The notes under the pieces were generated by a model. The model was not told where the DNA came from and ran no database searches. It was given only the letters and a program-made list of their open reading frames with translations. Shown in pieces: positions 24,051 through 36,734 of a DNA stretch of 64,000 bases; the first letter of the stretch is position 1, and each line of letters opens with the position of its first letter. The position numbers and the translations under genes were made by a program. The stretch lies in NCBI GenBank assembly GCA_023374025.1, contig SIJG01000013.1, positions 92,846 to 156,845 of the forward strand, in the 5' to 3' direction. This DNA is from Heterodera schachtii. Taxonomy: Eukaryota > Nematoda > Chromadorea > Rhabditida > Heteroderidae.

Positions 24051-25930
24051 AAGGTCGGAAAGAATGGAAAGGGATTAAAATAAATGGATTTTTGTGGCGC
24101 GCAAAAATATTTTATGACTACGAAAATCATGGAAAATCGCAAAAACTTGGAGAGGGGCTGAGAGAGCAATCAATTAAAACGAATATGGAAATTGTTGTAT
24201 CAATTGAGTAAGTTGTGGCGATGAAAAGCGCGAAAACGGGGAATTTGCGATGAATGAATTAAGGACAATTTAAAAGGAAAGATTTTTGAATTTTTGAAAA
24301 AAGGTTGGAAATTTTTGGAAATATTTATTTATTTGTTTTTTCAAAAATTATACATTTTATAATTATTATAGAAAAAAAAACGAATTAAGCTAAATTACAA
24401 CAATTTTTCTTCTGCTAACACTCGCCCGACAAATGCTATTACTACATTTGTTGGGCCAGCAATTTTTTAAAGTAAAATAATTATTACGCAAATTGTTGGC
24501 GAATTTGATGAGGAAAATTGTAGACAAAGAATCTCTTTCTTCACCAAATTTTTGGCCCACTTCACTCAGCAAATTCCTATTGTGTACTACATTTATTGGC
24601 CAGCAATTTTTTACTGGTAAAAGAACATTAAATTTTTGCGTGAAATTGTTGGCGTTTAATGAGGAAAGATTACAGTAAAAATAAATATAAAAACAATGAC
24701 AAAGGCAAAAGGGGGCAATTATTTGTATTTAAGCAACCAAATGGCCAAGGGAAATGCCAATAAAGCACTCACTCATTTCTTGGGAGGTACTCACTTAAAT
24801 TCTCTTAAATTTCTAAATTTTAGGCATTAATTTTTCCACCTTTTCTCATCACCAATCACATCTTCAAATCAACAATATTCAACATGAAAGTTTGGCTCTC
24901 ACTTTGGTATGTTAATTGAGGCAACTCACATAAATTAACCATGAAAAATGAAATCAAAAATTTTAATTACGAAAATTAATGATTTAAGCGGTTTAAAATG
25001 GCCTTTTTAATCATTTTATGGAAAAGCTTGGTCAAATAATGAATTTTGGCCATATTTAGTCTGTTGGCTGTTCTCATCGGCGCGTTTGACTGTGGACGCA
25101 GCGATGGCCCTGACGCAAAAATGGACTCGGCGGAAGAGATGATCAGGGAATGGGCTGAAAAGCAGAAATGCGACCCGAAGTTGTGAGTTTTAATTTATAA
25201 ACTTATAATTCTCATAATTTTCAAAATTTATCCCAAAAATTGCCAACAGTGCTGTATTCCATGATGAGGCAACTCCCAAGCACAGACTGGTCGGCGCCAG
25301 AAAAGACGAGAAACCCAAAAAAGATGAACCAAACATGGACAAAATGCTGTGATAATGATAAAAAAAAATGATGAAAATTTTCACAATTTGAGTTTATAAA
25401 AGCGAAAAGGCAAATATCGCAAGAAAATTTTTTATAAAAATTAAATATTTGATATCTAAAACATATATTTTGCCTAGGAAAATTAATTCTAATATAACCT
25501 GCATTAAAAAGTCGAAAATTCGTATATGCAGTAAGTTGCATTAGCATAAAAAAATTTCATGTTTTTATCAAGAGGACAGAAAATGATTAATGAGTTTAAA
25601 TATTGAACCTATGCTTTTAATATAGTAAGGTAGTGAATTTCCTGAAATCAACTCACAAAAGTCGAATATGCACGGGGGAGACGAAATCAAATTGAATGAA
25701 TGATATATGATCTGAATCAGCAGAAAATGTTCTATAAATTTGTCGTCTTTAATTTTACAATTTTTCGCTCATTTATTATTGAAAAGTGGATTTCCTATCA
25801 CTCCCCCCCCCCTTTGGTTGGTCTCTGGTCTTTTTCCGCTAAATTCCTTCCCGAGATTTTCGCTTTCGCTTATATTTATTATGCTAATTACACTCCGAGT
25901 CCTAATGAATTAGGTAGTGAATTTCCTGAA
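24050..25930. repeat. Inverted duplication block B (partner 9.59-12.47 kb)
   Basis: Reverse complement of block A, element for element, without the 532 bp insertion. Contains the intact secreted-protein gene B. The end shared with block A is near GAATTTCCTGAAGAGTGAAG. Confidence 0.8.
24884..25352 (+). CDS. Small secreted protein B, 82 aa, three exons
   Basis: Exons 24,884-24,906, 25,060-25,182 and 25,250-25,352 (23, 123 and 103 nt), phases 2 and 2, total 83 codons with the stop. The protein begins MKVWLSLCLLAVLIGAFDCG, a signal peptide with the exon 1/2 junction inside it. Then comes SAEEMIREWAEKQKCDP and a basic/acidic tail KKDEPNMDKML. The exon 1 donor GTATGT and acceptors TTTAG and AACAG are good consensus sites. 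It is the inverted paralogue of the gene at 10,685-11,153; substitutions are mostly conservative and there are no gaps. Function unknown. A secreted role is inferred from the signal peptide and the lack of any other hydrophobic segment. Confidence 0.85.
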
Positions 25931-25939
25931 GAGTGAAGT

Positions 25940-27070
25940 GATTTACCCAAACAAAAAAAATAAAGAATAAAAATGCTTACGGTCTTTTGAATACTGTAGA
26001 GAAATTTCTGCTCTTTCCAATGGGCCTATTCAAAATTTCCAAAAAAAATTCTCAACCCCCTAGGAATTTTTTTGAAAATTTCCCCGATTTTCACTGTATT
26101 TTGTGGTGTTCCGATCACCATGAAGGGGTGATCTGATCAAGTTAGTGTAAAGGAGTTTTTTGATAAGCATTAAATGTTATGTTAGCATGAATTATTTCAG
26201 ATTTTTCTGTGCTCCCAAATTTGAGATTCAAAAAGTGGTCCTAAACATATGCACAACTGAAAATGGGGTGTGGCACATAAAGACAAATGTAATTAAGACA
26301 TTAACCGGTATTTGGCTTATTGATTGGTATCGTTGGAAAGCTCATTAAAAATGCTACAAAACATGTAAACAATGTATAGTAATCATGTTTGCTTAATTAA
26401 TGTTAAACAAATGTACATTGTGTTAAGAGTTGGATGACGCATCAATTCGAATGTTTCTTTTTGTTTTTATTTAATTCATTTTGCCGTTTTCGTCGAATAA
26501 AAATTTGCTGAATTTTCATAAAAATTTTGAGATGCCAAAACCCCTCTCCTCCACACTCCATCTCTATTTGCCCCTCGGGGGACGACGCGCAAAAATTCCT
26601 CCGGTTCAGTTGGGCGGTAAAATGAAGGAAATGAATTGGGTGAAAGAATTGGGAGATGGTGTCGGAAGGAGTCGGAGTTAAGTTATAGTGGTGGGATAAC
26701 GATAAATATTGGGGGAAAATAGGGGACAAAAAACCGAAAAAAAAAACATTTTTTGATAGACGCGGTGGGCCGATGCGGCACTTCTTCAAAAAGTGACTTT
26801 TTGTCGGCATTTTGGAGACATCCAAAAAAATGCCGGAAATGGGGCGGCAAAGAATAACGACGGATGCCATTAATGGCACAAAATTACAAAGAATAGAGGA
26901 ATATGTATTTGTTAACAAAAGCATTTTGTTGAGCAATCAGTGAAAATATGGAATACCACCTATCAATTTTTTGCAATAAATATGCCTTAAATTTTGTTTA
27001 AATATTTTTGTCAAAATGCAAAAAAATATTTAATAATAAAAAAATAAAATGAAAAAATGTATTTGTGTAA
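25940..27070. other. Intergenic, no gene supported
   Basis: Contains TTGGTATCGTTGGAAAGCTC near 26,325, a degenerate copy of the dispersed motif. The 164-codon minus-strand frame (26,936-26,442) has no recognisable pattern and its amino-acid make-up follows base composition. It is left out as a gene. Confidence 0.4.
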
Positions 27071-27072
27071 TT

Positions 27073-28751
27073 TCACTTAATTTTAGCTTCGCGAGTTTTC
27101 TTCCTTTCTTTCGCTCGCCGATTTTTAAACCAAACCTAAAAATGAAAAATTTTGTTTTGAAAATATTTTATTTTTTTATTTCATATAAATAGGTGCTCAT
27201 TTTCAACACAAAAACACCAATTAAGCACTGTAAAAAGCACCAAATTTCCCAAAATAAGCATGAAAAAAACACAAAGGCAAAATCAGCACAAAAAATTGGA
27301 AAAAATCAAAAAAATTAATGGATTTAAAGGCACAAAAAATTGAAAAAAGGCACCAAAAAAATTTGTTTGCCTAAAAATGGGAATCAGATACATAATTTTA
27401 AAATAAAAAATTCTTGCCAAGAAAATAAATAAAATAAATTTTGGAGATGAATTTTTGATATTTCTCAGGGGGTTTTTTTGTTTTTATTGCTTTTTTTGTT
27501 AATAAATTTTTGAAAAGCGCTGAAAATATTTTAGAAAATTCCTCAAAATGACAAAACAGCATAAAAAAGCACCAAAATGTCAAAAATAAAAAATCGAGAA
27601 ATCAGAAAATGCAATTTCATAATAAATTTTGTCCTAAAAGTCAAAATTTTGCAATTTTGAAGACAGTTTTTAAAAAAAAAAATTTTAATGAGTAGAAGCC
27701 GGGAAATTTTAAAAAATTTGGCTCTAGTTGTAAACAGATATGCATAAAAATTTAAATTTTGGCAAAATTATAATAAAAATTGTGGAAAAATTTTAGAAAA
27801 ATTAAAATATCTTGAAAAACTATTTATTATGTTATTTTGAATTTACTAAAATATTTTCAAATTAAAAATAAAATGTGTTTTTTACTTCCACGCGTTCCTC
27901 CCGCAATTTTAATTTGTCCGCCAAGTTCTCCCGCATTTGTACGTCCGGATATTGACAGGCGGTGAACGCCTCCTCCATCGTGTACAGTTGGCACTCCGTG
28001 AAAATTGTACGGTGCCGTCGCTTCCGCTTTCCGCTGCTTATAGCACTGAGCTAAAAAAAATGGAAAATTAATTAATTTGATTTAAAATTCAAATTCTCAT
28101 GAAAATTGGAAAAGTCAATAATACTGTCTAATTTTGTAAATGAAACCATTTGGGCATTAATATATTATAAAGCGGATTAAGCTAATTAGATAAGATTTTG
28201 GCAATACTTTTGTCATTTCTTGCATTTTTAAGTCAAAAATTAATGAAAGACCAATTAAATTATTAAATCAAATCACAATTAAAAATAATTTTGCCTGTTG
28301 AATGGCATAATTTGTGGCTGATTTCGTTGTTGTTGTTGTTGCTGTTCCAATTTGTTGTGATGAATTATTGTTGTCGTTCTTACAATTAACGGAAGCAGAA
28401 TGTTTGTCTATAAAAAATGATAATTTATATTGAAAAATCTTATTAAATTACAAAAATTTTACATAAATTAATTTATTTTGTTAATTTTATTATTTAATTT
28501 TGAATATTTAATTCACTTAAAATTTCACCGGATTTACAAATTAATGATGGCGGTGTGAAAATCGTTGCTGTTGACGCTGTGGCTGGTGTTGTTGGCCTTG
28601 TTGGCATTGTTGCGAAGAATGGGTGGTAAATTGGTATTGGCACAATGGGTGAAGAAGTGCCAAAAACATTTGGTGTTGGGGTTGGCGATGTGCACGGCTT
28701 AGACAGCATATTTTCAATTGAAAAGTTCGATGTTGATGACAAAATTTTCAT
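27073..28751 (-). CDS. gsc: Goosecoid-like homeodomain transcription factor, four exons
   Basis: Exons: 28,751-28,517, 28,407-28,295, 28,050-27,886 and 27,135-27,073 (235, 113, 165, 63 nt; 191 aa). Near the N-terminus, [11 protein letters not shown] is an eh1/GEH repressor motif of the Goosecoid kind. A Thr/Pro-rich linker and a Gln/Thr-rich exon follow. The homeodomain starts [20 protein letters not shown], continues PDVQMREN and LREERVE, and ends in the last exon with [13 protein letters not shown], where Lys50 is the bicoid/Goosecoid specificity residue. The C-terminus stops 7 residues later, so the protein is short. Inferred role: nuclear repressor in development, related to C. elegans CEH-45. 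Exon 2 ends CAACAG|GCAAAA, a GC donor. This is the 3'-most of three tandem copies of exons 1-3 and the only one followed directly by exon 4. Confidence 0.88.
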
Positions 28752-29684
28752 TTATATATTGTAAAATTTTATTTTTGTTTAACTAAAAATACGCAAATTA
28801 ACATAAATTAATTTCGTCCAAAAAATGTTGGAATATTCAGTTTATGATGGGGCATAGTGTTAATGAGAAACTAATTTGCTAAATGCCATTTCGAAACCCA
28901 TGGCTTTTGTAAATGCCAAAAATGGAAAATTTCTTTTATGTATATGCAATGTTTTGGTGGTTCATTTTCACATGGAATATTACGGCAAAAAAAAAATAAA
29001 ATTTATGTAAAAAATATCATGGGAAATTTAATGCCAAATTAAGAATAAATTTATTATTGTAAAATAATGTAAATTTAGATTTAACAAAAATATACAAGAA
29101 AATACTTTATTTTCACAAATAGAATTAAAATGTTAGTAAAGAAAATTATATTCATTTGTAAAATTAATAAAATTTTTAATTATTAGTGGTAAAATTGTCT
29201 GCCAAAAGAACAATAAGCAAGTTTTTTTGTAAAATAATAATTTAATTTAAAATTAATATGATTTTTATCGAAAACCCATTTTTTCAACAAATTTATTTAG
29301 AAATTTTTTATATTTATATTTTTTTAAATTTCCGTTTTTTTACTTTCGATTTCCGACGTTTTTGGTCTCGGAATTTACTATTTCAGATTTCCGAAAATTT
29401 TTGGGGCCTCAGAATGTCATCCCTGATAGGTACCCTCAAATTCAGGACAAATCTGAAAAATCAGGACACTTGGTAGCCCTGCAGAAGAAGCAAAAAAAGT
29501 CTTTTAAATCTCACAAAAATTCAATATAAATATTAACGAGTATTTTCTGATATAAAAATAGTTTATTGCTTTTTAAAAATTGTGGAAGATTTATAGAAAA
29601 ATAAAATATCTTTAAAAACTATTTATTATGTTATTTTGAATTTTACTAAAATTTTCAAATTTTTTTAAAAATACTTTCACTTAC

Positions 29685-30547
29685 TTCCACGCGTTCTTCG
29701 CGTAATTTTAATTTGTCCGCCAAGTTCTCCCGCATTTGTACGTCCGGATATTGACAGGCGGTGAACGCCTCCTCCATCGTGTACAGTTGGCACTCCGTGA
29801 AAATTGTACGGTGCCGTCGCTTCCGCTTTCCGCTGCTTATAGCACTGAGCTAAAAAAAATGGAAAATTAATTAATTTGATTTAAAATTCAAATTCTCATG
29901 AAAATTGGAAAAGTCAATAATACTGTCTAATTTTGTAAATGAAACCATTTGGGCATTAATATATTATAAAGCGGATTAAGCTAATTAGATAAGATTTTGG
30001 CAATACTTTTGTCATTTCTTGCATTTTTAAGTCAAAAATTAATGAAAGACCAATTAAATTATTAAATCAAATCACAATTAAAAATAATTTTGCCTGTTGA
30101 ATGGCATAATTTGTGGCTGATTTCGTTGTTGTTGTTGTTGCTGTTCCAATTTGTTGTGATGAATTATTGTTGTCGTTCTTACAATTAACGGAAGCAGAAT
30201 GTTTGTCTATAAAAAATGATAATTTATATTGAAAAATCTTATTAAATTACAAAAATTTTACATAAATTAATTTATTTTGTTAATTTTATTATTTAATTTT
30301 GAATATTTAATTCACTTAAAATTTCACCGGATTTACAAATTAATGATGGCGGTGTGAAAATCGTTGCTGTTGACGCTGTGGCTAGTGTTGGCCTTGTTGG
30401 CATTGTTGCGAAGAATGGGTGGTAAATTGGTATTGGCACAATGGGTGAAGAAGTGCCAAAAACATTTGGTGTTGGGGTTGGCGATGTGCACGGCTTAGAC
30501 AGCATATTTTCAATTGAAAAGTTCGATGTTGATGACAAAATTTTCAT
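29685..30547 (-). pseudogene. Goosecoid-like exons 1-3, tandem copy 2
   Basis: Exon 1 (from 30,547) keeps the eh1 motif [10 protein letters not shown] and differs from copy 1 by loss of one codon. Exon 2 repeats the Gln/Thr-rich segment. Exon 3 (29,849-29,685) encodes the same homeodomain helices 1-2 and ends with a better donor, GAA|GTAAGT. No exon for helix 3 lies between here and copy 1, so on its own it could not make a complete homeodomain. It would have to splice over copy 1 to the exon at 27,135-27,073. The frame is intact, so an alternative promoter/5' exon set is possible. Equally it may be a dead duplicate or an assembly expansion. Confidence 0.7.
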
Positions 30548-31506
30548 TTATATATTGTAAAATTTTATTTTTGTTTAACTAAAAATACGCAAATTAACAT
30601 AAATTAATTTCGTCCAAAAAATGTTGGAATATTCATTTTATGATGGGGCATAGTGTTAATGAGAAACTAATTTTGTGGCATTATGCCATTGAAGAAAAGC
30701 TAAATGCCATTTCGAAACCCATGGCTTTTGTAAATGCCAAAAATGGAACATTTCTTTTATGTATGTACAATGTTTTGGTGGTTCATTTTCACATGGAATA
30801 TAACGGCAAAAAATAAAATGAAATTTATGTAAAAAATATCATGGGAAATTTAATGCCAAATTAAGAATAAATTTATTATTGTAAAATAATGTAAATTTAG
30901 ATTTAACAAAAATATACAAGAAAATACTTTATTTTCACAAATAGAATTAAAATGTTAGTAAAGAAAATTATATTCATTTGTAAAATTAATAAAATTTTTA
31001 ATTATTAGTGGTAAAATTGTCTGCCAAAAGAACAATAAGCAAGTTTTTTTGTAAAATAATAATTTAATTTAAAATTAATATGATTTTTATCGAAAAACCA
31101 TTTTTTCAACAAATTTATTTAGAAATTTTTTATATTTATATTTTTTTAAATTTCCGTTTTTTTACTTTCGATTTCCGACGTTTTTGGTCTCGGAATTTAC
31201 TATTTCAGATTTCCGAAAATTTTTGGGGCCTCAGAATGTCATCCCTGATAGGTACCCTCAAATTCAGGACAAATCTGAAAAATCAGGACACTTGGTAGCC
31301 CTGCAGAAGAAGCAAAAAAAGTCTTTTAAATCTCACAAAAATTCAATATAAATATTAACGAGTATTTTCTGATATAAAAATAGTTTATTGCTTTTTAAAA
31401 ATTGTGGAAGATTTATAGAAAAATAAAATATCTTTAAAAACTATTTATTATGTTATTTTGAATTTTACTAAAATTTTCAAATTTTTTTAAAAATACTTTC
31501 ACTTAC

Positions 31507-32374
31507 TTCCACGCGTTCTTCGCGTAATTTTAATTTGTCCGCCATGTTCTCCCGCATTTGTACGTCCGGGTACTGACAGGCGGTGAACGCCTCCTCCATC
31601 GTGTACAGTTGGCACTCCGTGAAAATTGTACGGTGCCGTCGCTTCCGCTTTCCGCTGCTTATAGCACTGAGCTAAAAAAAATGGAAAATTAATTAATTTG
31701 ATTTAAAATTCAAATTCTCATGAAAATTGGAAAAGTCAATAATACTGTCTAATTTTGTAAATGAAACCATTTGGGCATTAATATATTATAAAGCGGATTA
31801 AGCTAATTAGATAAGATTTTGGCAATACTTTTGTCATTTCTTGCATTTTTAAGTCAAAAATTAATGAAAGACCAATTAAATTATTAAATCAAATCACAAT
31901 TAAAAATAATTTTGCCTGTTGAATGGCATAATTTGTGGCTGATTTCGTTGTTGTTGTTGTTGCTGTTCCAATTTGTTGTGATGAATTATTGTTGTCGTTC
32001 TTACAATTAACGGAAGCAGAATGTTTGTCTATAAAAAATGATAATTTATATTGAAAAATCTTATTAAATTACAAAAATTTTACATAAATTAATTTATTTT
32101 GTTAATTTTATTATTTAATTTTGAATATTTAATTCACTTAAAATTTCACCGGATTTACAAATTAATGATGGCGGTGTGAAAATCGTTGCTGTTGACGCTG
32201 TGGCTGGTGTTGTTGGCCTTGTTGGCATTGTTGCGAAGAATGGGTGGTAAATTGGTATTGGCACAATGGGTGGAAAAGTGCCAAAAACATTTTGTGTTGG
32301 TGTTGGCCCGATGTGCACGGCTTGAACAGCAGATTTTCAATTGAAAAGTTCAATGTCGATGACAAAATTTTCAT
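31507..32374 (-). pseudogene. Goosecoid-like exons 1-3, tandem copy 3, frameshifted
   Basis: Exon 1 (from 32,374) reads LNFSIENLLFKPCTS and then shifts frame, because two extra G bases lie near 32,307 (ATCGGGCCAAC against ATCGCCAACC in the other copies). The old frame resumes downstream. Exon 3 (31,671-31,507) is open, with one Leu to Met change. No helix 3 exon follows directly. Most likely a pseudogene of the 5' half. Confidence 0.75.
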
Positions 32375-32649
32375 TTATATATTGTAAAATTTTATTTTTG
32401 ATTAACTAAAAACAAGCAAATTAACATAAATTAAGTTCGTCCAAAAAATGTTGGAATATTCATTTTATGATGGGGCATAGTGTTAATGAGAAACTAACTT
32501 TGTGGCATTATGCCATTGAAGAAAAGCTAAATGCCATTTCGAAACCCATGGCTTTTGTAAATGCCAAAAATGGAAAATTTCTTTTATGTATTGTACAATG
32601 TTTTGGTGGTTCATTTTCACATGGAATATAACGGCAAAAATAAAATGAA

Positions 32650-35150
32650 ATTTATGTAAAAAATATCATGGGAAATTTAATGCCAAATTAAGAATAAATT
32701 ATTATTGTAAAATAATATAAATTTAGACTTTGCAGAAATATAAAAATGCTTTCTTTTGTTAAATAGAATTAAAAAAAAGAATATACCCATTTAAAAAATA
32801 ATTAAATTTAATTGAATGCCAAAAGAGCAAAAAAAAAATTTTATTTTAGTAAAATAATAATTTAATTTAAAATGCCAAAAAGTTGGAACAATTAATATAA
32901 GTTTTATCGAAAAAAATAAATTTTAAATACAAAATTAACAAAAGTAGAAAATTTTGATCCATTTAAAATAAATTTAAATAAAAAGCTAATGAAAAACAAT
33001 AATAAACGTTATTCAAGCATTTAATGAAAAAATATAAAAATTTGAACGGGTGTTTTTTGTCCATTAGCCCGAGAGTTTGCATTTCAACCCCATCAGTATT
33101 CCAATATTATTTTAAATATGGCATTTACTGTGCCAGAAATTTTGGCACCAAAAATATGGGCCACGACGATAATTCATCAGTGATAATTTGAAGGCGGCAA
33201 CACAATTATTATTATTTATAACAATAATATTTAGGAGGAGGCGATTGTGCACTGCAGGTCGAGTCCATAATAACCCCCTCAACCAATTAATTGTCTATTA
33301 CTGTCGGTGTCCCCAAAAAAAAATATTTTATTTCCACTTTGTTTTTGCCGATAGAAAATGGCACAAGCGCCGCCGCATTTTTAATATTTTTTCAATGGCA
33401 CCTCTTTTTCGGTCGACGGGGAGGATCAATCCCCCCCCCCCTTCTCTCGGTGATGGGCTCAGAGGATATATAATGATGGAGTGAAAGAAGATTTGCTCGG
33501 GCGTGAGAAAATCGGTCCCCCCCCCCCGCTGGCCGAGGCCCGAAGGTTGACTACCGGCAGGGTCGAGAAGAGACGAGAGTGGGCCGGCCGGTAGCGGCGG
33601 AGCCAACGCCCGCCCATATTTAAAGCTTTCTCGCCGTAGGATCGTACCCCCCAATATTTTATCCCTCCCTATCCACCAAAATCCTCTTCCCAGTGGGGGG
33701 CAGGTGTGATTCATTTGGACGGATGGGATTCATTTTTAAGTCCTCCCCTCCCTCCCGGGGCGGGATGAGCAAATATTATCATTTTTGTGGCGCTAGTGGA
33801 CGCTCCCATCACATTACAATGCTTTCCCATCCGCTGGTGTTGGCGCTTCCGCTCCCCTCCCCCCTCTTTTTCAGGATGGGGATTTATACTGTAAGCAGTG
33901 GCCCACCCCTCCCTATCGCCAAAATGCCAAAGAAAGAAAATAGTGTGTGCCATTGACCATTTTACATGAGATGTAAAAACAAAGCATGTTTATTTAAAAA
34001 TCAATTTTTAAAAAAAGTGCAATTTATTTCAAAAATAAAAATTTTTTCTGTTTTTTAGTTATCGGAAGGGGGCGGAAGCTGACTTTTGGAGCACAATGAA
34101 ACTGCTTGAGAAAGAAAAAATTTGGCGACATTTTGTCGTGCTCCGAATTTTTAGGTTCTCATATTTTAATGTATGCCTTAAAGCGAAAAAAACAATTTTT
34201 TTCCAAAAAACGGCAAAATTATTAAGAAAATGGAAAAATCAAAAATTCCGATGAAAATTTTGTGTCAATTTCTCTGAGGAGCTCTTAAGCCATTCAAAGG
34301 GGTTGGAAATTTATTGTTTGGAATTTAAGAATGACCTTTTAATTATTTTTTTTTTGTTAATTAGCATTATTTATTTATTAGTTATTTTACTGAGCAAATT
34401 GTTTTATTGGTTGAAATTTTTCAAGGTAAAAGTTTCGGATAATTTTGAGTCGAATTTTGCTTTGTTAATTTTTAATTAAGCCAGCAAAAATTGTGCATTA
34501 TCGTACAACAATTAGGTAATTAATTTTTGACTTTGGAAAGGACGCAAATAAAAAAAATTGGTTATTTTAAAATTGAATTTCTGTTTTCTGCGCGAGATTT
34601 TAAAGAAAAATATTATCTGTGAGTAAAGCCGATTTATTTATTTATTTGCATACAATTTTATGTGCTCAACTGTGCATTATTCCATTCATAAATTGGCATA
34701 AATTTATGGCAAATTTAGGCCAAAAATAAGGTTTAAAAAAGTCAATGCCATAAATTGGTGTTTTGGCAAAGGAAAATTTTAGTTTAAAAAGCATAATGCA
34801 TACGGTAATTTGTGGTTGCGAGACAGTGGGCGGCGGGCATAAAAGAGTATTTGGGCGGGCGAGGCGGACAGGGGGAGCAACTGAATAATGGGACGTGATG
34901 GCAGCGACAACGGGCGATGAGACGGGGAAAGATAAGTGGTTGCGCCATGCGGGCGGGCCCAGCGATTTAGTGGGGATAAGGCGGGGGGGGGTATCATTAA
35001 TCGGTCGCAAATCGCATCAACGGCGTCGCGGTGGTGGACCGCCCCTGCGGGACCAATCGCCAAATTTTCTTGGACGAATGAATGAATGATCAATGAATAA
35101 TGGTTGAGTGACTGTGATTGGATACCGCTGACGACGGGAGCTCAGTGATC
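32650..35150. other. Intergenic with GC-rich patches, no gene supported
   Basis: From 33,180 to 33,930 the DNA is GC-rich with C/G runs and overlapping frames on both strands. From 34,650 to 35,090 it is GC-rich again with opposing frames. None shows a family motif, signal peptide or splice pattern. They may belong to upstream regulatory DNA of the homeobox locus. Confidence 0.35.
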
Positions 35151-35154
35151 AGCA

Positions 35155-36001
35155 GGGGCCGTAGTCAAAGAAGGTGGTTATGGTTAAATAACCACTACCA
35201 TCATGGTTTACCCGTAGTAAATGAGCAACCATGGGTTCATGGTCATTTAACCTGGTTATTTGACCATGATGGTTGGTGGTTTTTGAACGCACAGTAAAAG
35301 AACATGGTTGGTGGTTACCTAACCATGTAACCATGGTAAAACGCCAACCCTGCCCCTGCCCATGGTAGCAGTCGTAACCACCAACTTTTAAAAATCTGCC
35401 AAAAATCAGCAAAACAAGATAAAAAACAGAAATAAAATTAATAAAATAGAGAAATGTCTCCGCTATCGATATATATAAAGCGTTTCATTTAATTCTATCG
35501 TAAAATATTTTTAAAAGATAAAAAACCAAATTTACCCATAATTTTTATATTTTAAGTGATTTTCGAATTTTTAAATTAAGTAATTATATTAAAAACAATG
35601 TATTAATTAAAATAATAGAAAAAACAATATGATTTTTTAATTAAATAACCTTATAAATGCCGAAATATCGTAAATAGCATTAAAAAATTTTACCAAAAAT
35701 TAATGCATAATAATAATTTATTTTTATTGCTTTTACAAATATTCTAGGGCTTTTAAACCTTATTTTGCCTATTTATCTATTATGACAAGTGCAAATTTTA
35801 ATAAGTTCACGGTAGAAAGTTGGTGGTAAAGTGAAAGAAGATGGTTGGCGGTTAAAAAATGGTGGTTGCTGGTTGCTCCAGCAGAAAATTTACCATCTTC
35901 TTTTACTGCCGTTTTTCACATGGTTGGTGGTTATTTGACCAGGTCAAATGACCATGGTTAAATGACCTGGTCAAATAACCACCTTCTTTGACTACGGCCC
36001 C
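35155..36001. mobile_element. 847 bp terminal-inverted-repeat element, CCATGGTTA-rich
   Basis: The ends match as inverted copies over at least 27 bp, starting GGGGCCGTAGTCAAAGAAGG. Inside both ends lie many short copies of ACCATGGTTA/GGTTATTTGACC, themselves partly palindromic. The core (35,400-35,800) is AT-rich. No coding capacity and no clear target duplication (left flank ATCAGCA, right flank AGAAAGC). Confidence 0.8.
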
Positions 36002-36701
36002 AGAAAGCAGCTCAATTAAATGACGAACTGACAAGATCAGTAAATCAAACAAAAAAAATTCGGTGGCTGATTGGCGATTGGGTGGAGGAGAGGGGCCGGG
36101 GGAGATTAATCGCTTAACTCCCCCACATGTGAATGGATAAATGCGATTGGCTTAGGCGATTGAGGAGCGAATTTGCCCCTCCGGCGGCAGGGAAGCGGTG
36201 ACCGAGAGGGATTTTTGAGGGAGGTAATCCTCGCGACTCACACCGAACACCACAGTGCTCCCACCAAATGGCAGAAGGGGAGGGAGAAGAGGGGATAAGC
36301 CGAAGTGCTTACGGACCCAACTAAGTTTATGATGTATTTGTTGGTTTATGCTGCTTGACTTTTTGACCGCGGATTGAGGAGGGAGAAAAGTGAGAGAGAG
36401 AAGGCTAACACCTAAGAGGATGATGGAAGGGATTGTTGGAGGACTTACTGACTAAGCTACCGTATTTCCTAAAATAGAGCCCCCCAAGGCTTTATTTTAG
36501 GGGGGGGGGGGGCTGTATTTTAGGAATACGGTTTATATATTTGGGGATTGGATTGTGCATTTTGCACTACAGTGCCCAGCGGCGAAATTTGTAAGGAGAA
36601 GCATTTGCTGTGCTGGCGCTGAAGTGGGTGGTGGCGGTGGTGATGGGAGACGGATTCGCGCCTCCCGAAGATTATCCCCCGGGGGGACGAGGGGTGGAGG
36701 G

Positions 36702-36734
<33 letters not shown>

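Larger units (their letters stand above)
27880..32640. repeat. Tandem triplication of a 1.8 kb unit
   Basis: Units begin near 27,880, 29,680 and 31,500 (periods about 1,799 and 1,822). They match over exons, introns and about 700 bp of flank. Small indels distinguish them, for example GTGGCATTATGCCATTGAAG is present upstream of copies 2 and 3 only. The plus-strand frames at 29,258-29,476 and 31,080-31,298 are the same repeat text, not genes. Confidence 0.92.

Noticed and set aside
26442..26936. 164-codon minus-strand frame
   Set aside because: No family motif, no signal peptide, and base composition alone explains the residues.
33188..33956. Several GC-rich frames on both strands
   Set aside because: Mutually overlapping, no splice logic, no recognised domain, interrupted by homopolymer runs.
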